A program made the position numbers and the translations under genes. Source: Oscillospiraceae bacterium (GTDB lineage Bacteria > Bacillota > Clostridia > Oscillospirales > Oscillospiraceae). From it: a stretch of 5,034 nucleotides of DNA. This document shows, piece by piece, positions 1-5,034 of this stretch (the first letter of the stretch is position 1; each line of letters opens with the position of its first letter). Location: positions 1 through 5,034 of the forward strand of contig JAFPTE010000060.1 in the NCBI GenBank assembly GCA_017400415.1, in the 5' to 3' direction. Below the pieces are notes generated by a model, which did no database searches, was not told the DNA's origin, and worked only from the letters and a program-made list of their open reading frames with translations.

Positions 1-68
1 ACAGCAGCCTCTGCCCGGCGGACAGCCTCCTGCGGGAGTTCATCGGCGGCGGGATTTATGAGTATTAA
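1..68 (+). CDS. C-terminal end of an upstream gene, possibly a uridine/nucleoside kinase-like protein (partial)
   Basis: Only the last 21 codons are in the window, read in frame 3 with the TAA stop at 66-68. The tail reads ...DSLLREFIGGGIYEY. From memory, a terminal LREFIGGS-like motif followed by aromatic residues is typical of the long uridine kinase/nucleoside kinase family proteins of Clostridia, which couple a TGS/threonyl-tRNA-synthetase-like N-terminus to a P-loop kinase domain. No catalytic part is visible, so the identification rests on this tail alone. The other two forward frames also run open here but give arginine/proline-rich, less protein-like peptides. The gene stops 81 bases before the next CDS and a separate promoter lies between, so the two are probably separate units. 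Confidence 0.45.
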   Translation, partial: SSLCPADSLLREFIGGGIYEY

Positions 69-111
69 ATTGTAAATATTTTGTGTCATTTCCGCCTGAA
101 AGCCCCTTTGG

Positions 112-120
112 TGATATAAT
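112..120 (+). promoter_or_regulatory. Extended -10 promoter (TGnTATAAT)
   Basis: TGATATAAT is a perfect SigA-type -10 hexamer (115-120) with the extended-10 TG at 112-113. No good -35 hexamer lies 16-18 bases upstream, which fits extended -10 promoters. The surrounding DNA (61-90) is AT-rich in an otherwise GC-rich window. Transcription should begin near 126-128, just ahead of the ribosome binding site of the zinc-ribbon gene. Confidence 0.7.
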
Positions 121-131
121 AAAGGGTGTTT

Positions 132-144
132 AAGGAAGGGGGAG
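132..144 (+). promoter_or_regulatory. Ribosome binding site that fixes the GTG start at 150
   Basis: The purine-rich tract AAGGAAGGGGGAG ends five bases before GTG at 150. It lies downstream of the other in-frame GTG at 126 and so cannot serve it. The predicted transcription start (about 127) also falls at or after that GTG. An ATG at 148 is out of frame and meets TGA at once. Confidence 0.65.
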
Positions 145-149
145 AGAAT

Positions 150-566
150 GTGAAGGGCTTTTTTGACCGGCTCCGGGAGAGGCTCAACCGGTTTATGACC
201 GGGCGCTACGGTGCGGACCATCTGGGGCTTTGCATAATAATCATCTCCTTCGTCTTCGGCCTTATCGCCGCCCTTACGGGCTGGCTTATCCTGACTCTTC
301 TGGCCTACGGCCTGCTGGGGTGGGAGGCCTTCCGCTTCCTGAGCAAAAAGCTCTCGGCCCGCCGGGCGGAGAACGACCGGTTCCTGACCTTCTGGTGGCC
401 AATCCGCACCGGGATAAAGGACTTTTTCTCCAAGGAGAAGCGGGATAAGAACTATAAATATTTCTGCTGCCCCAGCTGCCATGAGCAGCTCCGGGTCCCC
501 AAGGGCAAGGGCAGAATCCGCATAACCTGCCCCCGCTGCGGCCAGAGATTTGAAAAGAAAACATAA
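150..566 (+). CDS. Small membrane-anchored zinc-ribbon protein of unknown function
   Basis: This is a 138-residue protein starting at GTG 150; the longer in-frame GTG at 126 lacks a ribosome binding site and lies at the predicted transcription start. Residues 1-23 are basic and amphipathic (RLRERLNRF, then GRYGADHL). Residues 25-62 are hydrophobic and best read as two closely spaced membrane helices (about 25-42 and 44-62). A basic, aromatic linker (63-105) follows. The C-terminus is a compact C4 zinc ribbon with Cys107, Cys110, Cys127 and Cys130 (CPSC, 16 residues, CPRCG), plus an extra Cys106, and basic residues (VPKGKGRIRI) between the two knuckles. Similar short proteins with a membrane segment and a C-terminal zinc ribbon occur in Clostridia as conserved hypotheticals, as I recall. 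The ribbon probably faces the cytoplasm, given the positive flanks. It has its own promoter and converges on the sugar operon. The function is unknown; binding nucleic acid or another protein is possible but unproven. Confidence 0.8.
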   Translation: MKGFFDRLRERLNRFMTGRYGADHLGLCIIIISFVFGLIAALTGWLILTLLAYGLLGWEAFRFLSKKLSARRAENDRFLTFWWPIRTGIKDFFSKEKRDKNYKYFCCPSCHEQLRVPKGKGRIRITCPRCGQRFEKKT

Positions 567-600
567 AAAAATCGCCGCTGTCAAACACGACAGCGGCGAT
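565..600 (-). terminator. Intrinsic terminator of the leftward sugar operon
   Basis: A perfect 12-bp inverted repeat (571-582 with 589-600; arm ATCGCCGCTGTC) closes a 6-base loop. On the - strand it is followed at once by a seven-T run (complement of the A tract 565-571), a textbook rho-independent terminator for the transketolase end of the operon. On the + strand the stem is preceded by A7 and followed only by the T-poor AACTTGTTTC. It may also act weakly on the zinc-ribbon gene, whose stop lies four bases upstream, giving a shared, overlapping terminator for convergent genes. Confidence 0.88.
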
Positions 601-611
601 AACTTGTTTCA

Positions 612-742
612 ATAGGAGACACCTCATCCGGCCCTGACGGGCCACCTGTCTCGCTGCGGCTCGGTCACCGCACGGCTCTGACATGCCACCGGCATGTCAT
701 TCACTGCCGTGCGGCCGCTTCGCTACCCTCAAGGGGAAGGCT
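612..742. repeat. Hairpin-rich intergenic repeat-like element in the operon 3' UTR
   Basis: Non-coding DNA between the terminator and the transketolase stop holds nested inverted repeats. An inner 9-bp stem, TGACATGCC/GGCATGTCA (679-687 with 691-699), has a 3-base loop. It is enclosed by an outer 9-bp stem, CCGCACGGC/GCCGTGCGG (668-676 with 706-714). A second structure pairs GAGACA (616-621) with TGTCTC (647-652) around GGCCC/GGGCC (630-634 with 639-643). Read on the - strand it begins AGCCTTCCCCTTGAGGG and ends GGCCGGATGAGGTGTCTCC. I recall these end sequences as those of a very abundant intergenic repeat in Oscillospiraceae genomes, so this is probably one member. Copy number cannot be judged from one window, and no transposase is present. 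Confidence 0.55.
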
Positions 743-1690
743 TTATTTTTTGAGGCTGAGGGCCTTACGGGCCTTTTCTGCGATGCCGGCGGGGGTCAGG
801 CCGTAGTACTCCAGCACTGCGGCGGCGGTTCCGGAGCGGCCGAACTCGTCGTTGACGCCGTGGCGCAGGACGGGGACCGGGCACTTCTCGCTCAGAAGCT
901 CGCAGACGGCGGCGCCCAGACCGCCGATGACGCTGGCTTCCTCGCTGGTGACTATGGCGCCGGTCTCCCGGGCGGCCTTCAGGACCAGCTCCTCATCCAG
1001 GGGCTTCACTGTGTGCATATCGATGACCCGGGCGGAGATACCCTCGGCGGCCAGCATGTCGGCGGCCTGGAGAGCCATCTGGACCATGATGCCCGTGGCG
1101 ATAAGGGTCACGTCCATGCCGTCCCGGAGGGTGACGCCCTTGCCCAGCTCAAACTTATAGCCGGGGATCTCATCGGTGACGGTTTCCATGGCGTAGCGGC
1201 ACATGCGCAGGTAGCAGGGGCCGTTATAGTTTATCATGGCCTCCACGGCCTGGCGCATCTCGTTGGCGTCGCAGGGGACCACCACGGTCATGCCGGGCAG
1301 GGTCCGCATGAGGGCGATATCCTCGTTGCACTGATGGGTGGCGCCGTCCTCGCCCACGCTGGGGCCGCCGTGGCTGCCCACCACCTTCACGTTCAGGTGG
1401 GGATAGGCGATGGAGTTGCGGACCTGCTCATAGGCTCTGCCGGCGGCGAACATGGCGAAGGTGTTGGTGAAGGGTATAAGGCCGCAGGTGGACATGCCGG
1501 CGGCGATGCCGGTCATGTTGGCCTCGGCTATGCCGCAGTCAAAGAATCTGTCCGGGAATGCGGCGGCAAAATGCTTTGTCATGGTGGCCTGGGCCAGGTC
1601 GGCGTCCAGAACAACTACATTGGGATACTTGGCGCCCAGCTCTGCCAGGGCCTCGCCGTAAGCGGCTCTTGTGGCTTTCTTCTCTCCCAT
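743..1690 (-). CDS. Transketolase, C-terminal subunit (split enzyme)
   Basis: This 315-residue protein supplies the pyrimidine-binding and C-terminal domains of transketolase, the thiamine-diphosphate enzyme that moves two-carbon ketol units between pentose and other sugar phosphates in the cytoplasm. The Transket_pyr domain spans roughly residues 5-170. It carries the catalytic glutamate that activates the cofactor (Glu56 in DCGIAEANM), the aromatic segment TFAMFAAGRAYEQVR, and the substrate-side motif GSHGGPSVGEDGATHQ with His107, Asp115 and His119. The Transketolase_C domain follows (about 185-305). The family's full-length enzyme is about 650 residues; this half lacks the pyrophosphate domain, which is encoded just upstream. 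Its ATG directly abuts the partner's TAA (TAAATG), with the purine-rich GGGGGTGGAG inside the partner's last codons, so translation is probably coupled to give equal subunits. It is the last gene of the operon, 142 bases before the terminator stem. Split transketolases are common in archaea and Firmicutes, so this is not a broken gene. Confidence 0.95.
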   Translation of the reverse strand: MGEKKATRAAYGEALAELGAKYPNVVVLDADLAQATMTKHFAAAFPDRFFDCGIAEANMTGIAAGMSTCGLIPFTNTFAMFAAGRAYEQVRNSIAYPHLNVKVVGSHGGPSVGEDGATHQCNEDIALMRTLPGMTVVVPCDANEMRQAVEAMINYNGPCYLRMCRYAMETVTDEIPGYKFELGKGVTLRDGMDVTLIATGIMVQMALQAADMLAAEGISARVIDMHTVKPLDEELVLKAARETGAIVTSEEASVIGGLGAAVCELLSEKCPVPVLRHGVNDEFGRSGTAAAVLEYYGLTPAGIAEKARKALSLKK

Positions 1691-2527
1691 TTACTCCACC
1701 CCCAGTTCTTTAAGATGGGCCGTCAGTTCCTTGACGGCGATTTCGTACTGCTCGTCGTTAGGTGCCTTGCCGTGCCAGCCGACGGAATTCTCCATGTAGG
1801 AAACGCCCTTGCCCTTGGTGGTCTCAAGCAGGATCATGGTGGGGGCGCCCTTGGTGATGCGGGCGGTGGCCAGGGCGTGGCGGATGGCGTCATAGTCGTG
1901 GCCCGGCACGACGATCACGTTCCAGCCGAAGGAGCGGAGCTTGTCGTCCAGAGGGGCGGAGGGCATGACGTCGGCGGTGGCGCCGTCGATCTGCAGGCCG
2001 TTCACGTCGATGAAGGCGCAGAGATTATCCAGCTTCCACTTGGCGGCGGCCATAAAGGCCTCCCAGCACTGGCCCTCTTCAATCTCGCCGTCGCCCATGA
2101 TGGCGTAGGTGCGGTAGGTCTTGCCGTTGTGCTTTGCGGCCAGAGCCATGCCCACGGCGGCGGAGATGCCCTGGCCAAGACTGCCGGTGGACATATCAAC
2201 GCCGGGGACGTTCACCATATCCGGGTGGCCGGACATGTGGCCCTTGATGGAGCGCAGGAGGCGTATATCCTCCTTGGGGAAGAAGCCCTTTACCGCCAGA
2301 ACAGCATAAAGGGCGGGGGCGCAGTGGCCCTTGGACATGACGAAACGGTCACGGTCCGGGTCACGGGGATTTGCGGTGTCCACCTTCATCTCGTCGAAGT
2401 AGAGGGTGGTAAGGGCATCCACGCAGGAGAGGGACCCTCCCGGGTGCCCGGCCTTGGCACAGTGAACTCCCTCGAGAATCAGGAGCCGTGCCTCATAGGC
2501 CTTAATTTCCAGTTCTTTGGCTGTCAT
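1691..2527 (-). CDS. Transketolase, N-terminal subunit (split enzyme)
   Basis: This 278-residue protein is the pyrophosphate (PP) domain of transketolase. The thiamine-diphosphate/metal motif is intact: GDG at 145-147 (Asp146), then Asn176 in AFIDVNGLQIDG. Other family landmarks are AGHPGGSLS with His28, the SKGHCAPALY motif with His68, and GSLGQGISAAVGMA (115 on). The length matches N-terminal subunits of split transketolases and the sequence ends cleanly before a pyrimidine domain would begin. A heteromer with the next gene product is needed for activity, since the cofactor sits between the PP and Pyr domains. The start is ATG 2527 with a strong AAGGAGG four bases away, and araD ends 12 bases upstream. 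In this operon it would carry D-xylulose 5-phosphate made by AraD into the non-oxidative pentose phosphate pathway. No transaldolase or phosphoketolase is seen in the window. Confidence 0.95.
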   Translation of the reverse strand: MTAKELEIKAYEARLLILEGVHCAKAGHPGGSLSCVDALTTLYFDEMKVDTANPRDPDRDRFVMSKGHCAPALYAVLAVKGFFPKEDIRLLRSIKGHMSGHPDMVNVPGVDMSTGSLGQGISAAVGMALAAKHNGKTYRTYAIMGDGEIEEGQCWEAFMAAAKWKLDNLCAFIDVNGLQIDGATADVMPSAPLDDKLRSFGWNVIVVPGHDYDAIRHALATARITKGAPTMILLETTKGKGVSYMENSVGWHGKAPNDEQYEIAVKELTAHLKELGVE

Positions 2528-2539
2528 ATTTCCTCCTTA

Positions 2540-3223
2540 TCATTGTCCGTAGTAGGCGTTGGCGCCGTGCTTACGGAAATAGTGCTTATCCTGGAGCTCC
2601 TGGGGCGCAGGCTGAACCCTGGGGTTGATGAGCTCCGTGCGGTACGCCATCTTGGCGCACTCCTCCAGGACGACGGCGGCGTGAACTGCGTCCACCGGGT
2701 CCTTGCCCCAGCAGAAGGGGCCGTGGTTCTTGCAGAGCACGGCGGGGGTGGCCTCGTACCGGTCCTTCATGTGCTCCACGATGAGAACGCCGGTATTGCG
2801 CTCGTAGCCCTCGTCAATCTCCTTTTGAGTCAGGACCCGCAGGCAGGGGACCGGGCCGTAAAAGTAATCCGCATGGGTGGTGCCGTAAGGGGGGATATCC
2901 CGGCCTGCCTGGGCCCAGGAGGTGGCGTAGGAGGAATGGGTGTGCACAACGCCGCCGATTTTCGGGAAGGCCTTGTACAGCTCCACGTGGGTGGCGGTGT
3001 CGGAGGAGGGCTTCCACTTGCCCTCAACTCTGTTGCCGTCCAGGTCCACTACCACCATATCGTCCTCCGTCATGCCGTCGTAGTCAACGCCGGAGGGCTT
3101 GATGACCACCAGGCCCTTCTCCCGGTCAATGCCGGATACGTTGCCCCAGGTGAAGGTCACAAGGCCGAATTTCGGCAGCAGGAGGTTTGCCTCCAGAACC
3201 TTTTTCTTCAGATATTCAAGCAT
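2540..3223 (-). CDS. araD: L-ribulose-5-phosphate 4-epimerase
   Basis: This 227-residue class II aldolase/epimerase family enzyme converts L-ribulose 5-phosphate to D-xylulose 5-phosphate by retro-aldol cleavage and re-addition with a divalent metal, usually zinc. By alignment from memory with E. coli AraD (231 residues) nearly every signature is present: TWGNVS (25-30), IKPSGVDY (41-48), SSD with Asp75, metal ligands His94, His96 and His167, catalytic Asp119 in TTHADYFYG, and the C-terminal RKHGANAYYGQ with Tyr225. These features separate it from L-fuculose-phosphate aldolase, which shares the fold. UlaF/SgbE-type epimerases catalyse the same reaction and look similar, but the neighbours favour the arabinose pathway. 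I chose ATG at 3223, not the in-frame GTG one codon earlier. It reproduces the family N-terminus MLE, lies seven bases from GGAGG, and overlaps the kinase stop by one base (TGATG). Confidence 0.96.
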   Translation of the reverse strand: MLEYLKKKVLEANLLLPKFGLVTFTWGNVSGIDREKGLVVIKPSGVDYDGMTEDDMVVVDLDGNRVEGKWKPSSDTATHVELYKAFPKIGGVVHTHSSYATSWAQAGRDIPPYGTTHADYFYGPVPCLRVLTQKEIDEGYERNTGVLIVEHMKDRYEATPAVLCKNHGPFCWGKDPVDAVHAAVVLEECAKMAYRTELINPRVQPAPQELQDKHYFRKHGANAYYGQ

Positions 3224-4776
3224 CACACTGCCTCCACTGCGGCTCTCTCCACCGGGAGGGCCTTTTTGTATTTTGCCAGGAAGGCGTTGAAGCCCTCAAC
3301 GTCTGCTTCCTCCGCCATAAGGGTGGAGCTCTTTGCGCCGGCGAAGACCTTGCTGTCCAGGAAGTCCGCCAGGCTCTCGCCCTCCTCCTTCCGGACCATG
3401 TAGGCCGCCAGCAGTGCCATGCCGTAGGGGCCGCCCTCGCCGGCAGTCTCCATAAGGCTCACCGGGGCGCCCACGGCGGCGGAGAGGAGCCGCTGGCCCG
3501 TAATCGGGGCCTTGAAGAAGCCCCCGTGGCCGTAGAGCTTGTCTATCTCCACCTGCTCCTCTCCGGTGAGGATGTCCAGGCCGATTTTCAGGGTGGCCAG
3601 GGCGGAGAGAATGTGGGTGCGCATGAAGTTGGGCAGATTGAAGGCGGCGTCCGGGGTGCGGATAAAGAGGGGCCGGCCGCCGTCCAGGTCCGTGACGCCC
3701 TCGCCGGAGAAGTAGTTGAAGGAGAGGAGTCCGCCGCAGTCGGCGTCCCCCTCCAGAGCCTTCCGGAACATCAGGTCCAGCACCTGGCCCCGCTTCATGG
3801 GAACTCCCGCAGCGGCTGCAAACTGGGAGAAGAGGTCTGCCCAGGCGTTCAGGTCGGAGGTGCAGTTGTTGCAGTGGACCATAGCCACCGGGGCCCCGTC
3901 CGGGGTGGTGACCATGTCTATCTCACGGTGCACGCCGAGCTTCTTGTCCGTGACCACCATGGCAAAGTCCGAGGTGCCGGCGGACACGTTGCCGGTGCGG
4001 ACCCGGACGGAGTTGGTGGCGGCCATGCCGGTGCCGGCGTCGCCCTCGCAGGGGGCCACGGGAGCCCCGGCCCGGAGGGTGCCGGTGGGGTCCAGGAACC
4101 GGGCGCCGGCGGGGGTCAGATGCCCGCCGATATCCCCGGCCTTCAGAACGCAGGGCAGTATCTTCCGCACGTCCACGCCGGTCATGGAAAGGAATTTATC
4201 CGCCATGGCGGCGTCATAGTCCAGGGCTTCGGAGTCGATAGGGAACATGCCGCTGGCCTCGCCCACGCCCATGAGCTTCTCGCCGGTGAGCTGCCAGTGG
4301 ATATACCCGGCCAGGGTGGTTAGGAAAGCGACGTCCTTTACGTGCTCCTCCCGGTTCAGAACGGCCTGGTACAGATGGGCGATGCTCCAGCGCTGGGGGA
4401 TGTTGAATCCGAGGACTTCGGTGAGCTTCTCTGCTGCTTCGCCCGTGATGGTATTACGCCATGTGCGGAAACCTGCGAGCTGCTTGCCGTCCTTGTCGAA
4501 GGGGAGATAGCCGTGCATCATGGCGGAGACGCCGATGGCGCCCACGGTGGTGAGCTCCTGGCCGAAGTGGGTCTTCACGTCCTCCCGCAGGGCGGCAAAG
4601 CAGGCGCGCAGCCCGGTGTGGATGGCCTGCATGGAATAGGTCCAGATCCCGTCCACCAGCTGGTTCTCCCACTCAAAGTCCCCGGAGGCAATGGGGAGAT
4701 GCCTGTCGTCGATCAATACGGCCTTGATGCGGGTGGAGCCCAGCTCGATGCCGAGCGCGGTTTTTTTCAGATCCAT
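3223..4776 (-). CDS. araK: FGGY-family carbohydrate kinase, probable AraK-type L-ribulokinase
   Basis: This 517-residue cytoplasmic sugar kinase has the two-domain FGGY layout. The N-terminal domain opens with the phosphate-1 loop LGIELGSTRIKAVLI (8-22), followed by GVSAMMHGYLPFD (82-94) and FRTWRNTITGEAA (103-115). The C-terminal ATP domain carries the likely catalytic base Asp246 (CEGDAGTGMAA), the phosphate-2 motif GNVSAGTSDFAM (262-273), and adenosine-side elements GHGGFFKAP (416-424) and EGGPYGMALLAAYMV (447-461). The usual Asp of the first loop is Glu11 here. It does not look like E. coli AraB. I recall AraK, a non-orthologous ribulokinase described in Clostridium acetobutylicum, as the better match, and the position directly before araD with a one-base overlap fits L-ribulose as substrate. 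Automatic pipelines often label such proteins xylulokinase, and another ketopentose is possible. ATG 4776 is preceded by AAGGAG at seven bases. It sits 63 bases after the isomerase, beyond a hairpin. Confidence 0.82.
   Translation of the reverse strand: MDLKKTALGIELGSTRIKAVLIDDRHLPIASGDFEWENQLVDGIWTYSMQAIHTGLRACFAALREDVKTHFGQELTTVGAIGVSAMMHGYLPFDKDGKQLAGFRTWRNTITGEAAEKLTEVLGFNIPQRWSIAHLYQAVLNREEHVKDVAFLTTLAGYIHWQLTGEKLMGVGEASGMFPIDSEALDYDAAMADKFLSMTGVDVRKILPCVLKAGDIGGHLTPAGARFLDPTGTLRAGAPVAPCEGDAGTGMAATNSVRVRTGNVSAGTSDFAMVVTDKKLGVHREIDMVTTPDGAPVAMVHCNNCTSDLNAWADLFSQFAAAAGVPMKRGQVLDLMFRKALEGDADCGGLLSFNYFSGEGVTDLDGGRPLFIRTPDAAFNLPNFMRTHILSALATLKIGLDILTGEEQVEIDKLYGHGGFFKAPITGQRLLSAAVGAPVSLMETAGEGGPYGMALLAAYMVRKEEGESLADFLDSKVFAGAKSSTLMAEEADVEGFNAFLAKYKKALPVERAAVEAV
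3231..3235 (-). promoter_or_regulatory. Ribosome binding site of araD, deciding its start
   Basis: On the - strand GGAGG is followed by CAGTGTG and then ATG at 3223, a seven-base spacing. The alternative GTG at 3226 would have only four bases. The site lies inside the last codons of the upstream kinase gene, which supports translational coupling. Confidence 0.7.
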
Positions 4777-4796
4777 AGTTTTTCTCCTTATACGTC

Positions 4797-4827
4797 CCGG
4801 CGGCGGTCCATAGAGGACCGCCGCTGG
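4797..4827 (-). promoter_or_regulatory. Intercistronic hairpin between isomerase and kinase genes
   Basis: A perfect 10-bp GC-rich inverted repeat (4800-4809 with 4815-4824; arm GCGGCGGTCC) closes a 5-base loop. It extends by two more C-G pairs (4797-4798 with 4826-4827) past one mismatch on the transcribed - strand. No T-run follows in the leftward direction; the stem is followed by GGGACGTATAAGGAG, the kinase ribosome binding site region. It therefore does not look like an intrinsic terminator, but more like an mRNA processing or stabilising element that could set isomerase expression apart from the downstream genes. Confidence 0.6.
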
Positions 4828-4839
4828 CTGTTGTTTTGA

Positions 4840-5034
4840 TCAGGCCCAGGGATTCTCGGTGGGATAGGGCAGGCTCTTGGGCTGGTTCCAGCCGATGTCC
4901 TCCACGCCCAGGAACTTGAAGACCTCGAACAGGGCCTTGCCGTGATGGCCGAAGGCCACGGCGCCGTGGTGGGGGAAGCGCTTCTGGATCAGCACGTGGC
5001 GGTAGAAGCGGCCCATCTCATGGATGGCGAACAC
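4840..5034 (-). CDS. C-terminal part of an L-fucose isomerase-like sugar isomerase, probable L-arabinose isomerase (partial)
   Basis: The last 64 codons are present, ending in TGA at 4840-4842; the 5' part lies beyond the right edge, and the GTG at the edge is an internal codon, not a start. The segment has FAIHEMGRFYRHV, then FPHHGAVAFGHHGKALFEVF, then NQPKSLPYPTENPWA. The HHGAVAFGH stretch resembles the C-terminal region of L-fucose isomerases, where a histidine contributes to the metal site. The ending PYPTENP is, from memory, common in L-fucose/L-arabinose isomerase family proteins (COG2407-like) of Clostridia. It does not resemble the C-terminus of canonical AraA. Being first of the visible genes before a kinase and araD, it most likely converts L-arabinose to L-ribulose. 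The substrate is inference, since the family also handles L-fucose and D-arabinose. Confidence 0.75.
   Translation of the reverse strand: MFAIHEMGRFYRHVLIQKRFPHHGAVAFGHHGKALFEVFKFLGVEDIGWNQPKSLPYPTENPWA

Noticed and set aside
126..149. An upstream GTG start adding eight residues to the zinc-ribbon protein.
   Set aside because: The GTG at 126 coincides with the predicted transcription start and has no ribosome binding site before it; the purine tract at 132-144 serves GTG 150.
286..684. A - strand open frame of 132 codons opposite the zinc-ribbon gene, crossing the terminator.
   Set aside because: It spans the terminator hairpin and the repeat, is Arg/Gly/Pro/Ser-rich and has no motifs. The + strand zinc ribbon with intact cysteines explains the region.
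601..742. A tRNA, small ORF or CRISPR-like array in the gap after the transketolase genes.
   Set aside because: There is no cloverleaf with a T-loop consensus, no regularly spaced direct repeats and no ribosome binding site. The structure is nested inverted repeats only.
2540..3223. L-fuculose-phosphate aldolase (FucA), suggested by the fucose isomerase-like neighbour.
   Set aside because: The TTHADYFYG and KHGANAYYGQ motifs and overall agreement with AraD exclude FucA, which lacks them. The operon is therefore unlikely to be an L-fucose pathway.
683..3403. A 906-codon open frame on the + strand across the transketolase and araD genes.
   Set aside because: It is the antisense shadow of three well-supported - strand genes. 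Its translation is a low-complexity string rich in Gly, Ala, His and Val with no family motifs, as expected opposite GC-rich codons, and it has no credible ribosome binding site.
3187..4323. A 378-codon + strand open frame opposite the FGGY kinase.
   Set aside because: It is a Gly/His/Val-rich antisense shadow of the kinase gene, with no recognisable domain and a start inside araD.
4761..4767. An A7 run (on the - strand) near the 5' end of the kinase gene, as a possible slippage or phase-variation site.
   Set aside because: It encodes Lys-Lys in a normal N-terminus, seven bases is short for a contingency tract, and nothing suggests use of an alternative frame.

Overview
The window looks like a chromosomal segment of a high-GC gut Clostridia, most likely Oscillospiraceae/Ruminococcaceae. 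The grounds are GC-rich coding DNA, strong AAGGAGG-type ribosome binding sites, a transketolase split into two genes, an AraK-like (not AraB-like) kinase, a Clostridia-style zinc-ribbon membrane protein, and an intergenic repeat resembling one I remember as abundant in that group. The taxonomy is inferred from style and memory, not from a search.

Layout. Bases 1-68 hold the last codons of a + strand gene whose C-terminus resembles uridine/nucleoside kinases. An extended -10 promoter (112-120) follows, then a small + strand gene (150-566) for a membrane-anchored C4 zinc-ribbon protein. From 565 to the right edge everything points left. Read in transcription order, the - strand operon is: a sugar isomerase of the L-fucose isomerase-like type (5034-4840, 5' end outside the window), an FGGY kinase of AraK type (4776-3223), L-ribulose-5-phosphate 4-epimerase araD (3223-2540), transketolase N-terminal subunit (2527-1691) and transketolase C-terminal subunit (1690-743). 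The operon ends at an intrinsic terminator (600-565). Between the last gene and the terminator lies a 130-base, hairpin-rich, repeat-like element.

Function. Together the genes describe an L-arabinose catabolic route: L-arabinose to L-ribulose (isomerase), to L-ribulose 5-phosphate (kinase), to D-xylulose 5-phosphate (AraD), which then enters the non-oxidative pentose phosphate pathway through the dedicated two-subunit transketolase. AraD is certain. The substrates of the isomerase and kinase are inferred from their position beside it. Junctions are tight: a one-base TGATG overlap, a TAA-ATG abutment and a 12-base gap. The exception is the isomerase-kinase gap, which carries a strong hairpin.

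I see no mobile element, CRISPR array or clearly novel system. The most interesting points are the non-orthologous arabinose enzymes, the intercistronic hairpin, the repeat in the operon's 3' untranslated region, and the uncharacterised zinc-ribbon protein.
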